Assembly: GCA_031271165.1 (NCBI GenBank)
Contig: JAISWF010000275.1
Coordinates: 1-47,949 of the forward strand
Direction of reading: 5' to 3'
DNA from: Deltaproteobacteria bacterium
GTDB lineage: Bacteria; Desulfobacterota; Desulfarculia; Adiutricales; Adiutricaceae
DNA length: 47,949 bases
Made by a program: the position numbers and the translations under genes. Below, piece after piece: positions 16,785 through 25,092 of this stretch (position 1 is its first letter; each line of letters starts with the position of its first letter). The notes below the pieces were generated by a model that was not told the DNA's origin, ran no database searches, and saw nothing but the letters and a program-made list of their open reading frames with translations.

Positions 16785-17182
16785 TACCGGCGCCCCTGGT
16801 TTTGGGAGATATAGTAATTGGCAAATTCCTTGTCATGGACCATAATGTGATCTTTGAGCCAGCCGATGACTGCGGAATTTATGGCCAGGACCACGGTCAA
16901 TTTATTGCCGGCCGCCTGATACTGGTCGTAAAGCTCCTTAAATGTCTTGGTAAAATCGACATGGAGTTTTTTGTGGGCCACAAACTTCGGGTAGTTACTG
17001 AGCTTTTGCAGTACTTCCTCGTCGGCAAAATGTTTGGCCACGTAGCCCTTGAGAAAGTTGAGAGTGCTGTCGACTCGATTGGCTTGATTGCGATCAACCA
17101 AAATGTCAACTTGCCGAAAAAGCTCCTTATGCTGTTCATCGATTTTGGCGACCCCGGTTTCCAAACTCTTGGACCATAGCAT
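16784..17182 (-). CDS. bacteriohemerythrin
   Basis: A 132-residue, single-domain hemerythrin. All seven expected di-iron ligands are visible: His18 (DEQHKELF), His51 and Glu55 (HFADEE), His70 and His74 (HKKLH), and His112 and Asp117 (HIMVHDKEF). Such proteins bind O2 (sometimes NO) reversibly and serve anaerobes and microaerophiles in oxygen sensing, storage or delivery. The start is supported by a strong AAGGAGG eight bases before the ATG. It is the first gene of a three-gene operon with the fumarase beta subunit and a hypothetical protein. Protection of an oxygen-labile dehydratase is a plausible inference. Confidence 0.93.
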   Translation of the reverse strand: MLWSKSLETGVAKIDEQHKELFRQVDILVDRNQANRVDSTLNFLKGYVAKHFADEEVLQKLSNYPKFVAHKKLHVDFTKTFKELYDQYQAAGNKLTVVLAINSAVIGWLKDHIMVHDKEFANYYISQNQGRR

Positions 17183-17323
17183 AACTATAACCTCCTTAAA
17201 AAAACAGCCTTTGTCAAACTATTAACATTTTTACCAAGCGCAAACTGAATCATATCCTAAAAGAGCCATAAAAAAAAGTCGTCGTCTCGGAATATCGGAA
17301 GTTTAATACTAGACCAAAATTAC

Positions 17324-18127
17324 TTACCTAATCCTGAGCAAAAAAGTACTGGCCATCAAATCAGCCGGTGAAACGGCTGGCTCGCTTAGATCAAAGTCAC
17401 CGGAAAATCTGACTCCGATCAATTTTTGGACCTCGGGATCGTTTAATGGGTAGTCACCAATTTTTTTTAGAGGGGTCAGACTTAAACCCAAAGCCTTCTC
17501 AAACATCTTGTAAACCAGTTCGGAACAATAGAGTCGATCATCGGTCCATTGGAATTTCAGATCGTAAACCCGGCCTTGGTAGCTTTGATAAACCTGGTTT
17601 AAGGCCGCCAAGGCCTCGGGAGTCAGAATCTGGTCGGCCTGCTTCAAACGCATGATCACATAATCGCCGTTACCTCGGGCCAACCATTTCTCCAAAGGGG
17701 TTTGCGACAAAACTAGAAGCGTCTCCTGGACATAAAAACGTCCGTTATTTTCGGTAACAACGCCACAGTGGGTATAAATAGAACCGGTGACCGCTTGGAG
17801 GGCGGCAGTTTGGGGGGTAGTAATTGCTTGGAAGACGATGTCTCCGGCTCGGGGCCAAGCCTCTTGACCCCGAGCCGGGGTCTGTTGCGCCTCGGAGGAG
17901 GCGCTGGTGAAAGCCAGAATTAAAAAAGCTACCATTGCGGCCGCAGCCAAGTTATTCCAACAGGCCAAGGGCGGCTTTCTAAAGCCAGCCCACTGGAGGA
18001 CCAAACTCCTATAGTTGTTGCTGGCCAAACTTCCTGGGCCGACCTTTTCAAAGTCTTGGCCTTGAAGGACGTCCATAATTGGAGTCGATTTTCCCTGACG
18101 GTTTGGAGAAAAAAGATTTTGGCTCAT
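17324..18127 (-). CDS. YiiX/YebB-like NlpC/P60-superfamily cysteine hydrolase, exported or anchored
   Basis: The C-terminal 180 residues match the permuted NlpC/P60 hydrolase type represented by YiiX. There is AGDIVFQAITTPQ at the domain start, the catalytic His region (SIYTHCGVV) and the catalytic Cys in RLYCSELVYKMFEKALG. The family cleaves amide bonds in peptides, cell-wall fragments or lipids; the substrate here is unknown. Before it lies a hydrophobic segment (AAAAMVAFLILAFTSASS) that looks like a signal anchor or signal peptide, with an unusually long 60-residue N-terminal extension. The upstream start lacks a good ribosome site, so a later start (for example MDVLQGQ) is possible. It lies 140 bp upstream of the hemerythrin gene on the same strand. 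Confidence 0.8.
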   Translation of the reverse strand: MSQNLFSPNRQGKSTPIMDVLQGQDFEKVGPGSLASNNYRSLVLQWAGFRKPPLACWNNLAAAAMVAFLILAFTSASSEAQQTPARGQEAWPRAGDIVFQAITTPQTAALQAVTGSIYTHCGVVTENNGRFYVQETLLVLSQTPLEKWLARGNGDYVIMRLKQADQILTPEALAALNQVYQSYQGRVYDLKFQWTDDRLYCSELVYKMFEKALGLSLTPLKKIGDYPLNDPEVQKLIGVRFSGDFDLSEPAVSPADLMASTFLLRIR

Positions 18128-18440
18128 AAATTTAGGCTCATTGGGCCCAGTCCCTTCAGTTGTCGAAGATAGCTCGTAAATTAACCCTGGCTAATCAGAA
18201 AGATAGTAGCAAGGACTATAGCTCAATAGCAAGGCCGGTTTCGCTTCCGTTCCAATGACCTGACTTATTCGTTTCTGTGGTCCCCGCCGAAGATAACTTT
18301 GACTCCCTTGGTAGCCGAAAACATTATTGCTGCTACGGCTGGTTACTGCTTAGACCAAACGGACTGGTCTCCACCAACCTCCGTTGGCCTCTCCTGGTAG
18401 TCTCTTTATCAATTTTGAAGTAGTTTCTGTAGTCTAATCA
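18128..18440. other. degenerate sequence downstream of the toxin remnant
   Basis: No intact gene. It lies after the truncated YafQ-like frame, where the toxin's C-terminal half would be expected, but I could not recognise residues of that half in any frame. Confidence 0.4.
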
Positions 18441-18545
18441 CTACGCCAGAAGTAAGCTGATTATTTCTTTGATTGTTTCGATATCCAAGCCGCGCTTTTC
18501 GCTTTTCTTGATCTTGTTGTGGTCGATAAAGACGGGCTTTAGCAT
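18441..18545 (-). pseudogene. truncated YafQ-type mRNA interferase toxin
   Basis: A 34-codon frame too short for the ORF track. It starts MLKPVFIDHNKIKKSEKRG and continues through LDIETIKEIISLLLA before a TAG. This matches the N-terminal third of YafQ/RelE-type toxins (MLKP-x-basic-KRG-x-D-x-L-I-LL), while the catalytic C-terminal two thirds are gone. The ATG follows the TAA of the DinJ-like remnant directly (TAAATG), the usual antitoxin-toxin junction. The product cannot be an active toxin. Confidence 0.6.
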
Positions 18546-18740
18546 TTATGCGCCTAACTTCCTGCACAATTCGTTGAGCGCCTTTGGCTTAGCCCTGGTC
18601 ATAACCAGGTTCTGCTTTTTCAATGGTTTGAGCGGAGAGCGAATTAGGAATTTTCAGTTCTAAAGGTCGGACTTTTTCTTTGGCCACCTTGGTCATTATA
18701 ATGCGGAAGGCGTCAGAAGCTGTCAAGTCCATATTTATAT
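18546..18740 (-). pseudogene. DinJ/RelB-type antitoxin remnant, frameshifted
   Basis: The frame reads MDLTASDAFRIIMTKVAKEK followed by RPLELKIPN and AQTIEKAE, a good match to the DinJ core (ribbon-helix-helix antitoxin). After KAEPGYDQ the frame meets a stop, but a one-base shift continues as PKALNELCRKLGA and ends at TAA immediately before the YafQ-like ATG. The part upstream of MDLTAS does not read as the normal N-terminal DNA-binding strand. So this is a decayed antitoxin gene upstream of a decayed toxin. Confidence 0.6.
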
Positions 18741-20017
18741 CGCCGCACGAGGGCTGCTCTCCAAAGCGGACAACGAAATCTTCGGCGTGGTCAATACTGC
18801 CAAATCCGACCTGACTTTGTATAAAGACCCAGTGGTCGTTCAAAACATTTTTCAGTGCGATTTGTGCCTCAACGATTTATTGAATCATGAGGTTTACGTG
18901 AGCCTCTAGCTGTTCACCGCGTCAGCGGACATTGACCACCTGCAGCCCCTCCGGAGCATTTTGTGGGCCAACTCCTGGGTCGCCTGCCCAAAAAAATAGG
19001 ACTCGCCAAAGGGACCAGCCAGTCGGGTAATAATTTCGGGTGTTTTTGATACTCGGTGAGTTCGCCAGTTTAGGAAAGCTCTCCATAATTAAAGCGGGCC
19101 ATTGCCGTCATGGCCGAATGCGGGTTCAAAACTATTTAATCGTCCAGAACCACCAAGTAGCTCAACCAAGCCTACGGGCCGCTCTCATAGCCAACGGCCA
19201 TATTGGGACAGCTTACGCCCTCAACCTCCCAGCGACGTCGGAATAATAATCCCAAAAATGGCCGGCCTGGTGGTTGACATAATAGTTTCCCCTCCGGCGG
19301 GAACAAAACGATACATCCTGTTTAACCAGCATTTCCGAAACAACTCAAGGTTTGCTTACGCCAGACGAAGTATCCGATCACGTGTGGGTGGCCAACCCCT
19401 ATAATAGGGGGTCAGATTGCGAGATTGCCCCACCCATCTTTCTTGGTTCAAAGCTCACTGACAACCTCGATCATAACACCACTTGAGCTCAATATATACG
19501 TCCTCTAGGCCAGCACTGAGCTTGATTATGAGTATCCACTCTTAACTCGGCCTGGAAATATTTCCAAGCATACCTGGCTCAATAATACGATGGCTATCCA
19601 GGGAAAACGTCACTGCCTCTGCGGCCATAGTCAGAGGCCATATGTAGAAGCTTGGAGAATGCAAGTGTCTTAGAAGAATGCACAATAACGCCAACAGTTA
19701 ATAGCACTTGTTTTTCACTAAAGTTCGCATTTGGGTAGGCCATTAATCTTATAAGTCATCGAAAAACCCGGCCTTCCGTGAGGAGGACCGGGTTTTTTCA
19801 TGGAGGCTGATATAACCGTGGTAATCAGGAGACTGTCGTATTGTTTTGTAGTATTTACAATATCATAGCCTGTTTATGTAAAGGCTTAAACAATTGGGTT
19901 ACTAGTCGTTGACCTGGGAGCCGACTGGAATATTTTTCGTTCAATGGGCGGGCCAAATTCAACCAAGCCCGGGGGTTTTAATTTAGTGTTTTGGGAGACG
20001 GTCACTTGAAAAATGGG
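18741..20017. other. 1.3-kb stretch of scrambled, possibly once-coding sequence
   Basis: No intact gene. Plus-strand frames change every 100-200 bases and some pieces read like protein. One between about 19370 and 19440 (SDHVWVANPYN) vaguely recalls the SYMWVY region of IS66-type transposases, but the resemblance is weak. A clear terminator (19762-19798) stands here without an identifiable gene. Confidence 0.35.
19762..19798. terminator. orphan bidirectional rho-independent terminator
   Basis: AAAACCCGG-C-CTTCC-GTGA-GGAGG-A-CCGGGTTTT forms a long stem with one T-G pair, a GTGA loop and T runs on both strands. No intact gene ends nearby, so it marks a lost gene or a small RNA. Confidence 0.75.
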
Positions 20018-20855
20018 CTAGTCACCAGTGATTTCCGACGGTCTTTGCTCCTCTTTCATAAATTCCACCAGAACTTCCGTTCGCCCGCCGACCACCAAAG
20101 CGACCTTGTATATGTCATGGCCTTCTCCCCAATAGGCTTTGGTATAATTTTTATCATCAATCTGTTTGATGGCCTCCTTGGCCTTGGCCAACATCTTCCG
20201 CCGCAGGTCTTTTTTTGGCTCTTGGACCTTTATCTGATCGTCCGAGAAACTGTCTGGGCAGTATTTGATCTCAATGACAAAAATGGTCCCATCTGGCGCC
20301 GTAAAGCTGGCGTCAAGCCTACCGTCTCCTACCGAAACTCCCGTTTCAATTTTGACTTCGGCTAACAGCATGGCCGCTTGAAAGACCGTGTGATAATAGG
20401 CTTCAGCGGGCCCGTGGATAAGATATGGGAACTCGGCCAAAAAACTCCCGAAGGCGTTTTCAAAGCCCTCGGCATCTAATTTGATTAGCGAGATAACCAG
20501 GTGACAGACTTTTTTCCGGGTCTCCAATAGTTGTTTGATAGGTTCCATTGACAACAAAAGAGTGATAATGCCAATTTTTTGCCTCTAAAATAGTGATTTT
20601 CAAATTAAATTTATAAATTTCTTCCTATTTATCGACTTTATCCAGTGTTAGATAACTAGTTTGGAAAAGTACCGGTATTAGTTTTATGGCTTGGCCAAAT
20701 TCTATCGTATTAAGGAATTCAGTGATGGTTTCTTCAGTCTTAAAGCCTTTAAAGTCGATTGGGCCTCCCCACTGACCTTGGATTAGCCTTTTAAGTCTCT
20801 GTGGTTGGATAAAACCTTTTTGAAATTTATTATGATATTTAAAATAATAATAAAA
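20018..20855 (-). pseudogene. decayed AAA-ATPase / PD-(D/E)XK nuclease gene (DUF1703 type)
   Basis: The intact ORF 20018-20557 (179 aa) is the C-terminal nuclease-like domain: YYHTVFQAAMLL, then GDGRLDASFTAPDGTIFVIEIKY (the D...E-x-K core) and AKEAIKQIDDKNYTKAYWGEGHDIYKVALV. This is the PDDEXK_9/DUF1703 domain that normally follows an AAA-ATPase-like domain in proteins of about 500-580 residues common in gut bacteria. Upstream, in a shifted frame with an in-frame TAG, I can still read the end of that AAA part (DFKGFKTEETITEFL, IPVLFQTSYLTLDKV). The remaining N-terminal part is gone. The ORF-track Met start is therefore probably not a true start, although a short nuclease fragment could still be made. 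Confidence 0.75.
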
Positions 20856-21514
20856 AATTTAAAATTAATTTTTTTTGGTTGTATTATTAATTTGGATCAA
20901 TTAAAGCAGTCTTTTTTTGCTTGTAAGGCCGCCTTCAACCGGACAATTTGAATAACCTAGTCTTCGCCTGCCTTTCTTATGGTCGTCAGTTACTCCTTGG
21001 CCAGCTGGGCCATACCAGGCCATATCAGCCAAAAAAGTCACAATTGTGGATTGACAAGTTATGGAAACCGCCGCTCCCAGGCAAAATTCCAAGGTGTTGG
21101 GTTTAGCCACTAAAACAAGGCCAGCCCTATGGGCGCAAGTGTCATTTGAGCGTCCGGGAAAAGTTGCCCTGACCTTTGGTGGGGAGGCGTTGGTTGCCCC
21201 TGTGACACCGGAGCTGGCTTAATGACCAAAGCCCCTTAAACCTTAAGTCTTTCGCTGAAATCTTCTGACTACAGTCAGAAATGGATGGTATAGGCTTGCA
21301 AATTTCTTACAAGTGTTTGCCCTGTGTATTAATTCAATTTGATATCATCACTTCCGGGAGGTGCTGTCAAGCATATTTGAAGAATTTTCTCCTCCGTGAT
21401 GTCAAAGGTGATAATTCGGATTGTGGGCGAAAATCTGAAGGGCGCTCAGCATTTGAAGCCGAACGCCCTTTCTGCGCTGGTTCGAACTTTGTAAACACAT
21501 CAAGCCATCACCAA
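20856..21514. other. gene-free stretch between two broken genes
   Basis: Nothing convincing is coded here. It contains a perfect palindrome TTCTGACT-AC-AGTCAGAA at 21263-21280 and a hairpin AAGGGCG...CGCCCTT around 21438-21471. Confidence 0.4.
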
Positions 21515-21845
21515 TTAAAAAAACCTTAGCTCATAAAATCGCTCAAAAATGGTCTTACCATCAAGGAACGCAAGCGCCTTCATCTCATCGGGCGTTTTCG
21601 CTTCAAGATTCCCTGGACAGGCCAAATCGTACTTTTCTGGGAAGCCGCCATCTTCATAATACGGAGTTGGGCCTGCGATGATGAATTCTCAAGCTGTCAT
21701 CCCGTCTGCTGCCAAACCCTTCGATAAGGTAATCATGCCCATTATACTGGAAATAGAAGGTCTGCAAGCTCTCGATTATTTCAACAATAGCCTCGGGTTT
21801 CGTATCATCTGCCCAGTTTCTACGCATATCTACCGATTGTTCCAT
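21515..21845 (-). pseudogene. frameshifted small gene of unknown family
   Basis: The 5' part (ATG after AAGGTGAGG, a strong ribosome site) reads through KPEAIVEIIESLQTFYFQY and NGHDYLIEGFGSRRDDS. The rest continues in the +1 frame (GPTPYYEDGGFPEKYDLAC, then TPDEMKALAFLDGKTIFERF) to a TAA at 21515. Joined, they make a protein of about 108 residues with the pattern 'F-x-YNGHxYLI ... LDGKTI-x-E-x-F' that I associate with small uncharacterised proteins in gut bacteria. One indel near 21690 would explain the break. A sequencing error or programmed frameshift is also possible. Confidence 0.55.
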
Positions 21846-21895
21846 ATTTTCCTCACCTTCTCAATATAAGCCATCCCGTAATTAGTGGAGCTTCT

Positions 21896-22747
21896 TCAAA
21901 CTCCCTTCACCGCAATATCATCACTTCTGGCAAAGGATGATTCCATGATACTCCGAGGATAAATGAAAGGTTTGTTATCAGCGGTGGTTTTGGCCACTTC
22001 TTTACCGTAAAGTTCCTCCAGGATCGGCTCGGTAACCACCTCTCTGGCGTCCCCGGTGGCCAAAACCCGGCCGTCCTTTACAATGGTGGCCTCATCGCAA
22101 AACCACAAGATGTGGTTAGGGTCGTGACAGCATATAACGGCCCCATAACCGGTATTGACTACCTTGCGGATGGTCTGCCATATTCTTATCTGGTTGCGGA
22201 AGTCCAGTGAGGAGGTAGGCTCATCAAGAAATATCAGAGAAGTTTCCTGAGCCAGAGCCCTGGCCACCAGTACCATTTGCCTTTGGCCGCCAGAGAGGTG
22301 GTTGTAGTTCTCTGAAGCCAAGTGCGAAATCCCCACGTCCTGGAGTGAGCTGGCGACAACCAAGCGATCACGGGCGCTCAAGATGGGTTGTCGTCCCATG
22401 TGGGGTGTGCGGCCCATTGACACCATCTCCCTGACGGTAAAGGGGAAGGCTGGGCGGTGCTCTTGGGGGACGTATGCCAACTCGGACGCCAAGCGTTTGG
22501 TTCCAAAGCTTTCAATGGGTTTTCCCCCAAAAAAGATTTTTCCGGCCTGGACGGGTAAAAATCCTAGGCAGCACCTGAAAAGTGTACTCTTGCCGCTCCC
22601 GTTGGGACCAAGGAGCCCTATCAGTCGTCCGGCCTTAATGTCCAAAGAAATTTTGTGTAGGACTTGTTTGGTACCGTAAGAGAAATCCAAACCCTGGATT
22701 TTCATGATGACCTGGCCGCCAGGTTGCAGGGTGTTGTTAGTGGCCAT
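21896..22747 (-). CDS. metal-chelate ABC transporter, ATP-binding protein (FepC/BtuD type)
   Basis: The ATPase subunit has all motifs: Walker A LLGPNGSGKSTLF, Q loop YVPQEHRPAFPF, signature LSGGQRQMVLVARALAQ, Walker B LIFLDEPTSSLDF and switch His in CCHDPNH. It energises the FecCD-type permease encoded just upstream. The ORF track starts at 22813, inside the permease gene. ATG 22747, seven bases after GGGAGAG, is the likely start (283 aa) and overlaps the permease stop by 11 bases, so translation is coupled. It is the last gene of the TonB receptor / binding protein / permease / ATPase operon. The substrate is probably a ferric siderophore, heme or cobalamin; nothing in the sequence decides. 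Confidence 0.93.
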   Translation of the reverse strand: MATNNTLQPGGQVIMKIQGLDFSYGTKQVLHKISLDIKAGRLIGLLGPNGSGKSTLFRCCLGFLPVQAGKIFFGGKPIESFGTKRLASELAYVPQEHRPAFPFTVREMVSMGRTPHMGRQPILSARDRLVVASSLQDVGISHLASENYNHLSGGQRQMVLVARALAQETSLIFLDEPTSSLDFRNQIRIWQTIRKVVNTGYGAVICCHDPNHILWFCDEATIVKDGRVLATGDAREVVTEPILEELYGKEVAKTTADNKPFIYPRSIMESSFARSDDIAVKGV

Positions 22748-23756
22748 AGATGGCTCTCCCGCGTACTTTAAGGAGCCAGACCAGATATGGCGCCCCAATG
22801 ATGGAAGTGACAATACCCAAAGGTATCTCAGCTGAGGTCAATGTTCTGGCGATGGTGTCACAAACCAAAAGGTAGACCGCCCCCAACAAGGCTGAGCCCG
22901 GCACCAGCCAGCGGTGATCTGGTCCCAATATGAGCCTGGCTGCGTGGGGGATCATAAGGCCAACCCAGGCGATGATGCCACAGGTCGAAACGCAGAAGGC
23001 GGCGGCCAGCGTGGCCGCTATGACTATGACAAGGCGGCTGATTTGGGGGTTAAGGCCGAGACTTTTGGCCTCCTCGTCACCTAAGGTGAGGATGTTCAAC
23101 TTCCAGCCATTATAAATCAAAAAGGCCAGGACTGGGAGACCAACCGCCATGTTTAGCTGGACATCATCCCAGGTAGCGTAATATAGGCCCCCCATCATCC
23201 AAAAGGTTATCTCCCTTAACTGGCTGTCGGCGGCCAGGTACTTCATGATCCCCACCAGGGCCGAGAAAAGGGCCCCGATAACGATACCGGAGAGGACCAA
23301 GGCTATCGACGGGGTCTGACCCCGGACAGTGGCGAGAGAGTAGCTTATGAAGACAGCTGCCAGGGCCATCAGGAAGGCCGTTAACTGTCCCTGGGGGAAA
23401 ACCTGGGGGAAGACCATGGACAGAGCTGCACCAGCGGCGGCACCGGAGGAGACTCCCAGTATATACGGCTCCACCAGTGGGTTACGGAAGCAGCCCTGGT
23501 AGGCCGTCCCAGCCACGCCCAAAGACAGGCCGGCTGAAATGGCCAATAAGACTCTGGGGAGTCTTAGTCTCCAGATGATAATCTCGTGGATCTGACTGAA
23601 GTCGCCCATGTTGGTGCCGGTGAGTTTGAAATAAATAATCCCGAAAATCCCACGAAAGCTCACGTCATACTCCCCGGCTATCAAGCTTAGGACGGAGGCC
23701 CCCACCACAAGTATTAACAAAATGATTATGCCTGAAATCCGTCGCTTAAAACCCAT
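22737..23756 (-). CDS. metal-chelate ABC transporter, FecCD-family permease
   Basis: This is a polytopic inner-membrane permease of the FecCD/BtuC family with about ten helices. Family blocks include VLLAISAGLSLGVAGTAYQGCFRNPLVEPYILG near residue 90-120, the GSALLGAVYLLVCDTIAR segment and the C-terminal EIPLGIVTSIIGAPYLVWLL. The ORF opens at 23813, but MGFKRRISGI at 23756 places the first helix normally (339 aa) and overlaps the end of the substrate-binding-protein gene by 11 bases. A GGATGG sequence lies six bases upstream. It forms the translocation pore with the ATPase encoded next. Confidence 0.93.
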   Translation of the reverse strand: MGFKRRISGIIILLILVVGASVLSLIAGEYDVSFRGIFGIIYFKLTGTNMGDFSQIHEIIIWRLRLPRVLLAISAGLSLGVAGTAYQGCFRNPLVEPYILGVSSGAAAGAALSMVFPQVFPQGQLTAFLMALAAVFISYSLATVRGQTPSIALVLSGIVIGALFSALVGIMKYLAADSQLREITFWMMGGLYYATWDDVQLNMAVGLPVLAFLIYNGWKLNILTLGDEEAKSLGLNPQISRLVIVIAATLAAAFCVSTCGIIAWVGLMIPHAARLILGPDHRWLVPGSALLGAVYLLVCDTIARTLTSAEIPLGIVTSIIGAPYLVWLLKVRGRAIYGH

Positions 23757-24972
23757 TGTCGGCCATCCAATCAAGGATTTGGGTGCTCCTGAGACCCTTG
23801 GCGGTGGTTTCATCTATCCCGTAAACTTTTTGGTAAAACTCCAAGGCGTATTGGTAGACGTTGATATCTTTAAAGCGCTCGGGATAGGCCGCCTTGGCCG
23901 TGATGAGGATATCCAAGGGGTACTCAAGGCGGCGGGCACAGTTCATGGGGGTCCAGGGGAGAGCATAGACCCTTTTTTCCGAAATTGCCCTAAGTTCTCT
24001 TAAATCTTTAAAATAGGCGGCCTCATAGAGTTCCCTGGGGGGATGATAGCCGTTGTAGGTCGGAAGGATTATAACGTCGGGGTCAAGGACGTATATTTTC
24101 TCCAAATTTAGAGGCACTCCGTGCCCTTTGGACTGGAAGGCGTTTGTAGCGTTGGCCAGTTTTTCAATCACAAACGATTCCGGTGTGTCTATCCCGAAGG
24201 CCGCCCCCATGGCCCCACTTTTCTTTAAGTCGGGGTTAAGGCCCAGGTACAATACCTTTGACTTGTCTTTATCGGCAATTGTGCTGGTGCGGTCCCGGAC
24301 AAGATCCTCGGCCGATTTTACCAATGAATAAAGCTCAGAGGCCTTATTTTTCATGCCAAAAACATCTCCGACCACCTCGATCTCGTCTTTGAGCGTTTTT
24401 AACTGCGCCTCCCCAAAGTAACCGGGGGCGTAAATGACTACCAAGGGGATTCCAAGGCTGTTTATGGTATCAATGATTGATTGGGCTTTTTCGGTTTCAC
24501 TTTCTCCTACTGTACAATCGCCAATTCTTAAGATCACCAGTTCCGGGGCTGCGTTGGCCAACACCTCGAAGTTGATGACGTCGCCTTGGGGGGAGTTGAA
24601 GCAGGGTAGCTCGTTGAGGGTGGGGTGGAGGTATCTCATGGTGTTTAAGCCCTGATGACTGTATTGGACACCAGAATCAGTTTCAAAGTCGTAATTGTAG
24701 TCCCTTTTAAGGCTCCATGAGCCGATGGCCGAGACCTTGTCTATGACCCCCAGATAGGTCATGATGCCTTCAACCAGACCGTCATCAATGGTGGCGACTT
24801 TTTTGAGGTCAGCTGGGAATGTGACTTTCACACCCCTCATGTCGGAGATGGTCCTGGTAGGGCCGGTGTCGACCGCCAAGGCCGCAGGAGCAAAAAAAAG
24901 TGAACTTAAGCAAAATGAAGTAATAATAGTTATATAGAAGAAAGAATGTCTTATGGGTTTGGATTTTGGCAT
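23746..24972 (-). CDS. periplasmic substrate-binding protein of the metal-chelate ABC transporter
   Basis: The 408-residue protein has a signal peptide (FFYITIITSFCLSSLFFAPAALA, cleavage probably after ALA). It then has the class III binding-protein layout: RTISDMRGVKVTFPADLKKVATI at the start of the first lobe, a long bridging helix region (FGEAQLKTLKDEIEVVGDVFG) and LDPDVIILPTYNG in the second lobe. There is no lipobox Cys. It should receive the substrate from the TonB receptor and hand it to the permease. A ribosome site AAGGG precedes the ATG. Two hairpins lie between the receptor gene and this one, so its level may be set separately. Confidence 0.9.
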   Translation of the reverse strand: MPKSKPIRHSFFYITIITSFCLSSLFFAPAALAVDTGPTRTISDMRGVKVTFPADLKKVATIDDGLVEGIMTYLGVIDKVSAIGSWSLKRDYNYDFETDSGVQYSHQGLNTMRYLHPTLNELPCFNSPQGDVINFEVLANAAPELVILRIGDCTVGESETEKAQSIIDTINSLGIPLVVIYAPGYFGEAQLKTLKDEIEVVGDVFGMKNKASELYSLVKSAEDLVRDRTSTIADKDKSKVLYLGLNPDLKKSGAMGAAFGIDTPESFVIEKLANATNAFQSKGHGVPLNLEKIYVLDPDVIILPTYNGYHPPRELYEAAYFKDLRELRAISEKRVYALPWTPMNCARRLEYPLDILITAKAAYPERFKDINVYQYALEFYQKVYGIDETTAKGLRSTQILDWMADNGF

Positions 24973-24987
24973 TTTAAACCCTTATTG

Positions 24988-25020
24988 AGCCTTCCCCCCG
25001 GCTTGGGCGGGGGGAAGGCT
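24988..25020. repeat. strong intercistronic hairpin, 13-bp stem
   Basis: AGCCTTCCCCCCG-GCTTGGG-CGGGGGGAAGGCT is a perfect 13-bp stem with a 7-base loop between the TonB receptor stop and the binding-protein start. A T run follows it only on the plus strand, so on the operon transcript it is more likely a stability or processing element than a terminator. Confidence 0.7.
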
Positions 25021-25044
25021 TTTGGCAAAAAAAGGAAAAGAATC

Positions 25045-25070
25045 TTTCGCCCGTTGAAACCGGGCGGAAA
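25045..25070 (-). terminator. possible attenuating terminator after the TonB receptor
   Basis: On the minus strand CCGCCCG-GTTTCAA-CGGGCG plus flanking pairs forms a roughly 9-bp stem followed by a T-rich stretch. It lies 23 bases after the receptor stop and would partly end the receptor transcript. Confidence 0.45.
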
Positions 25071-25092
25071 AAGAAAGCCATTGACGGTAAAA

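Noticed and set aside
20901-21110. Minus-strand ORF of 69 aa (and the plus-strand ORF at 21281-21529)
   Set aside because: No recognisable motifs or strong ribosome site; composition does not resemble the real genes here.
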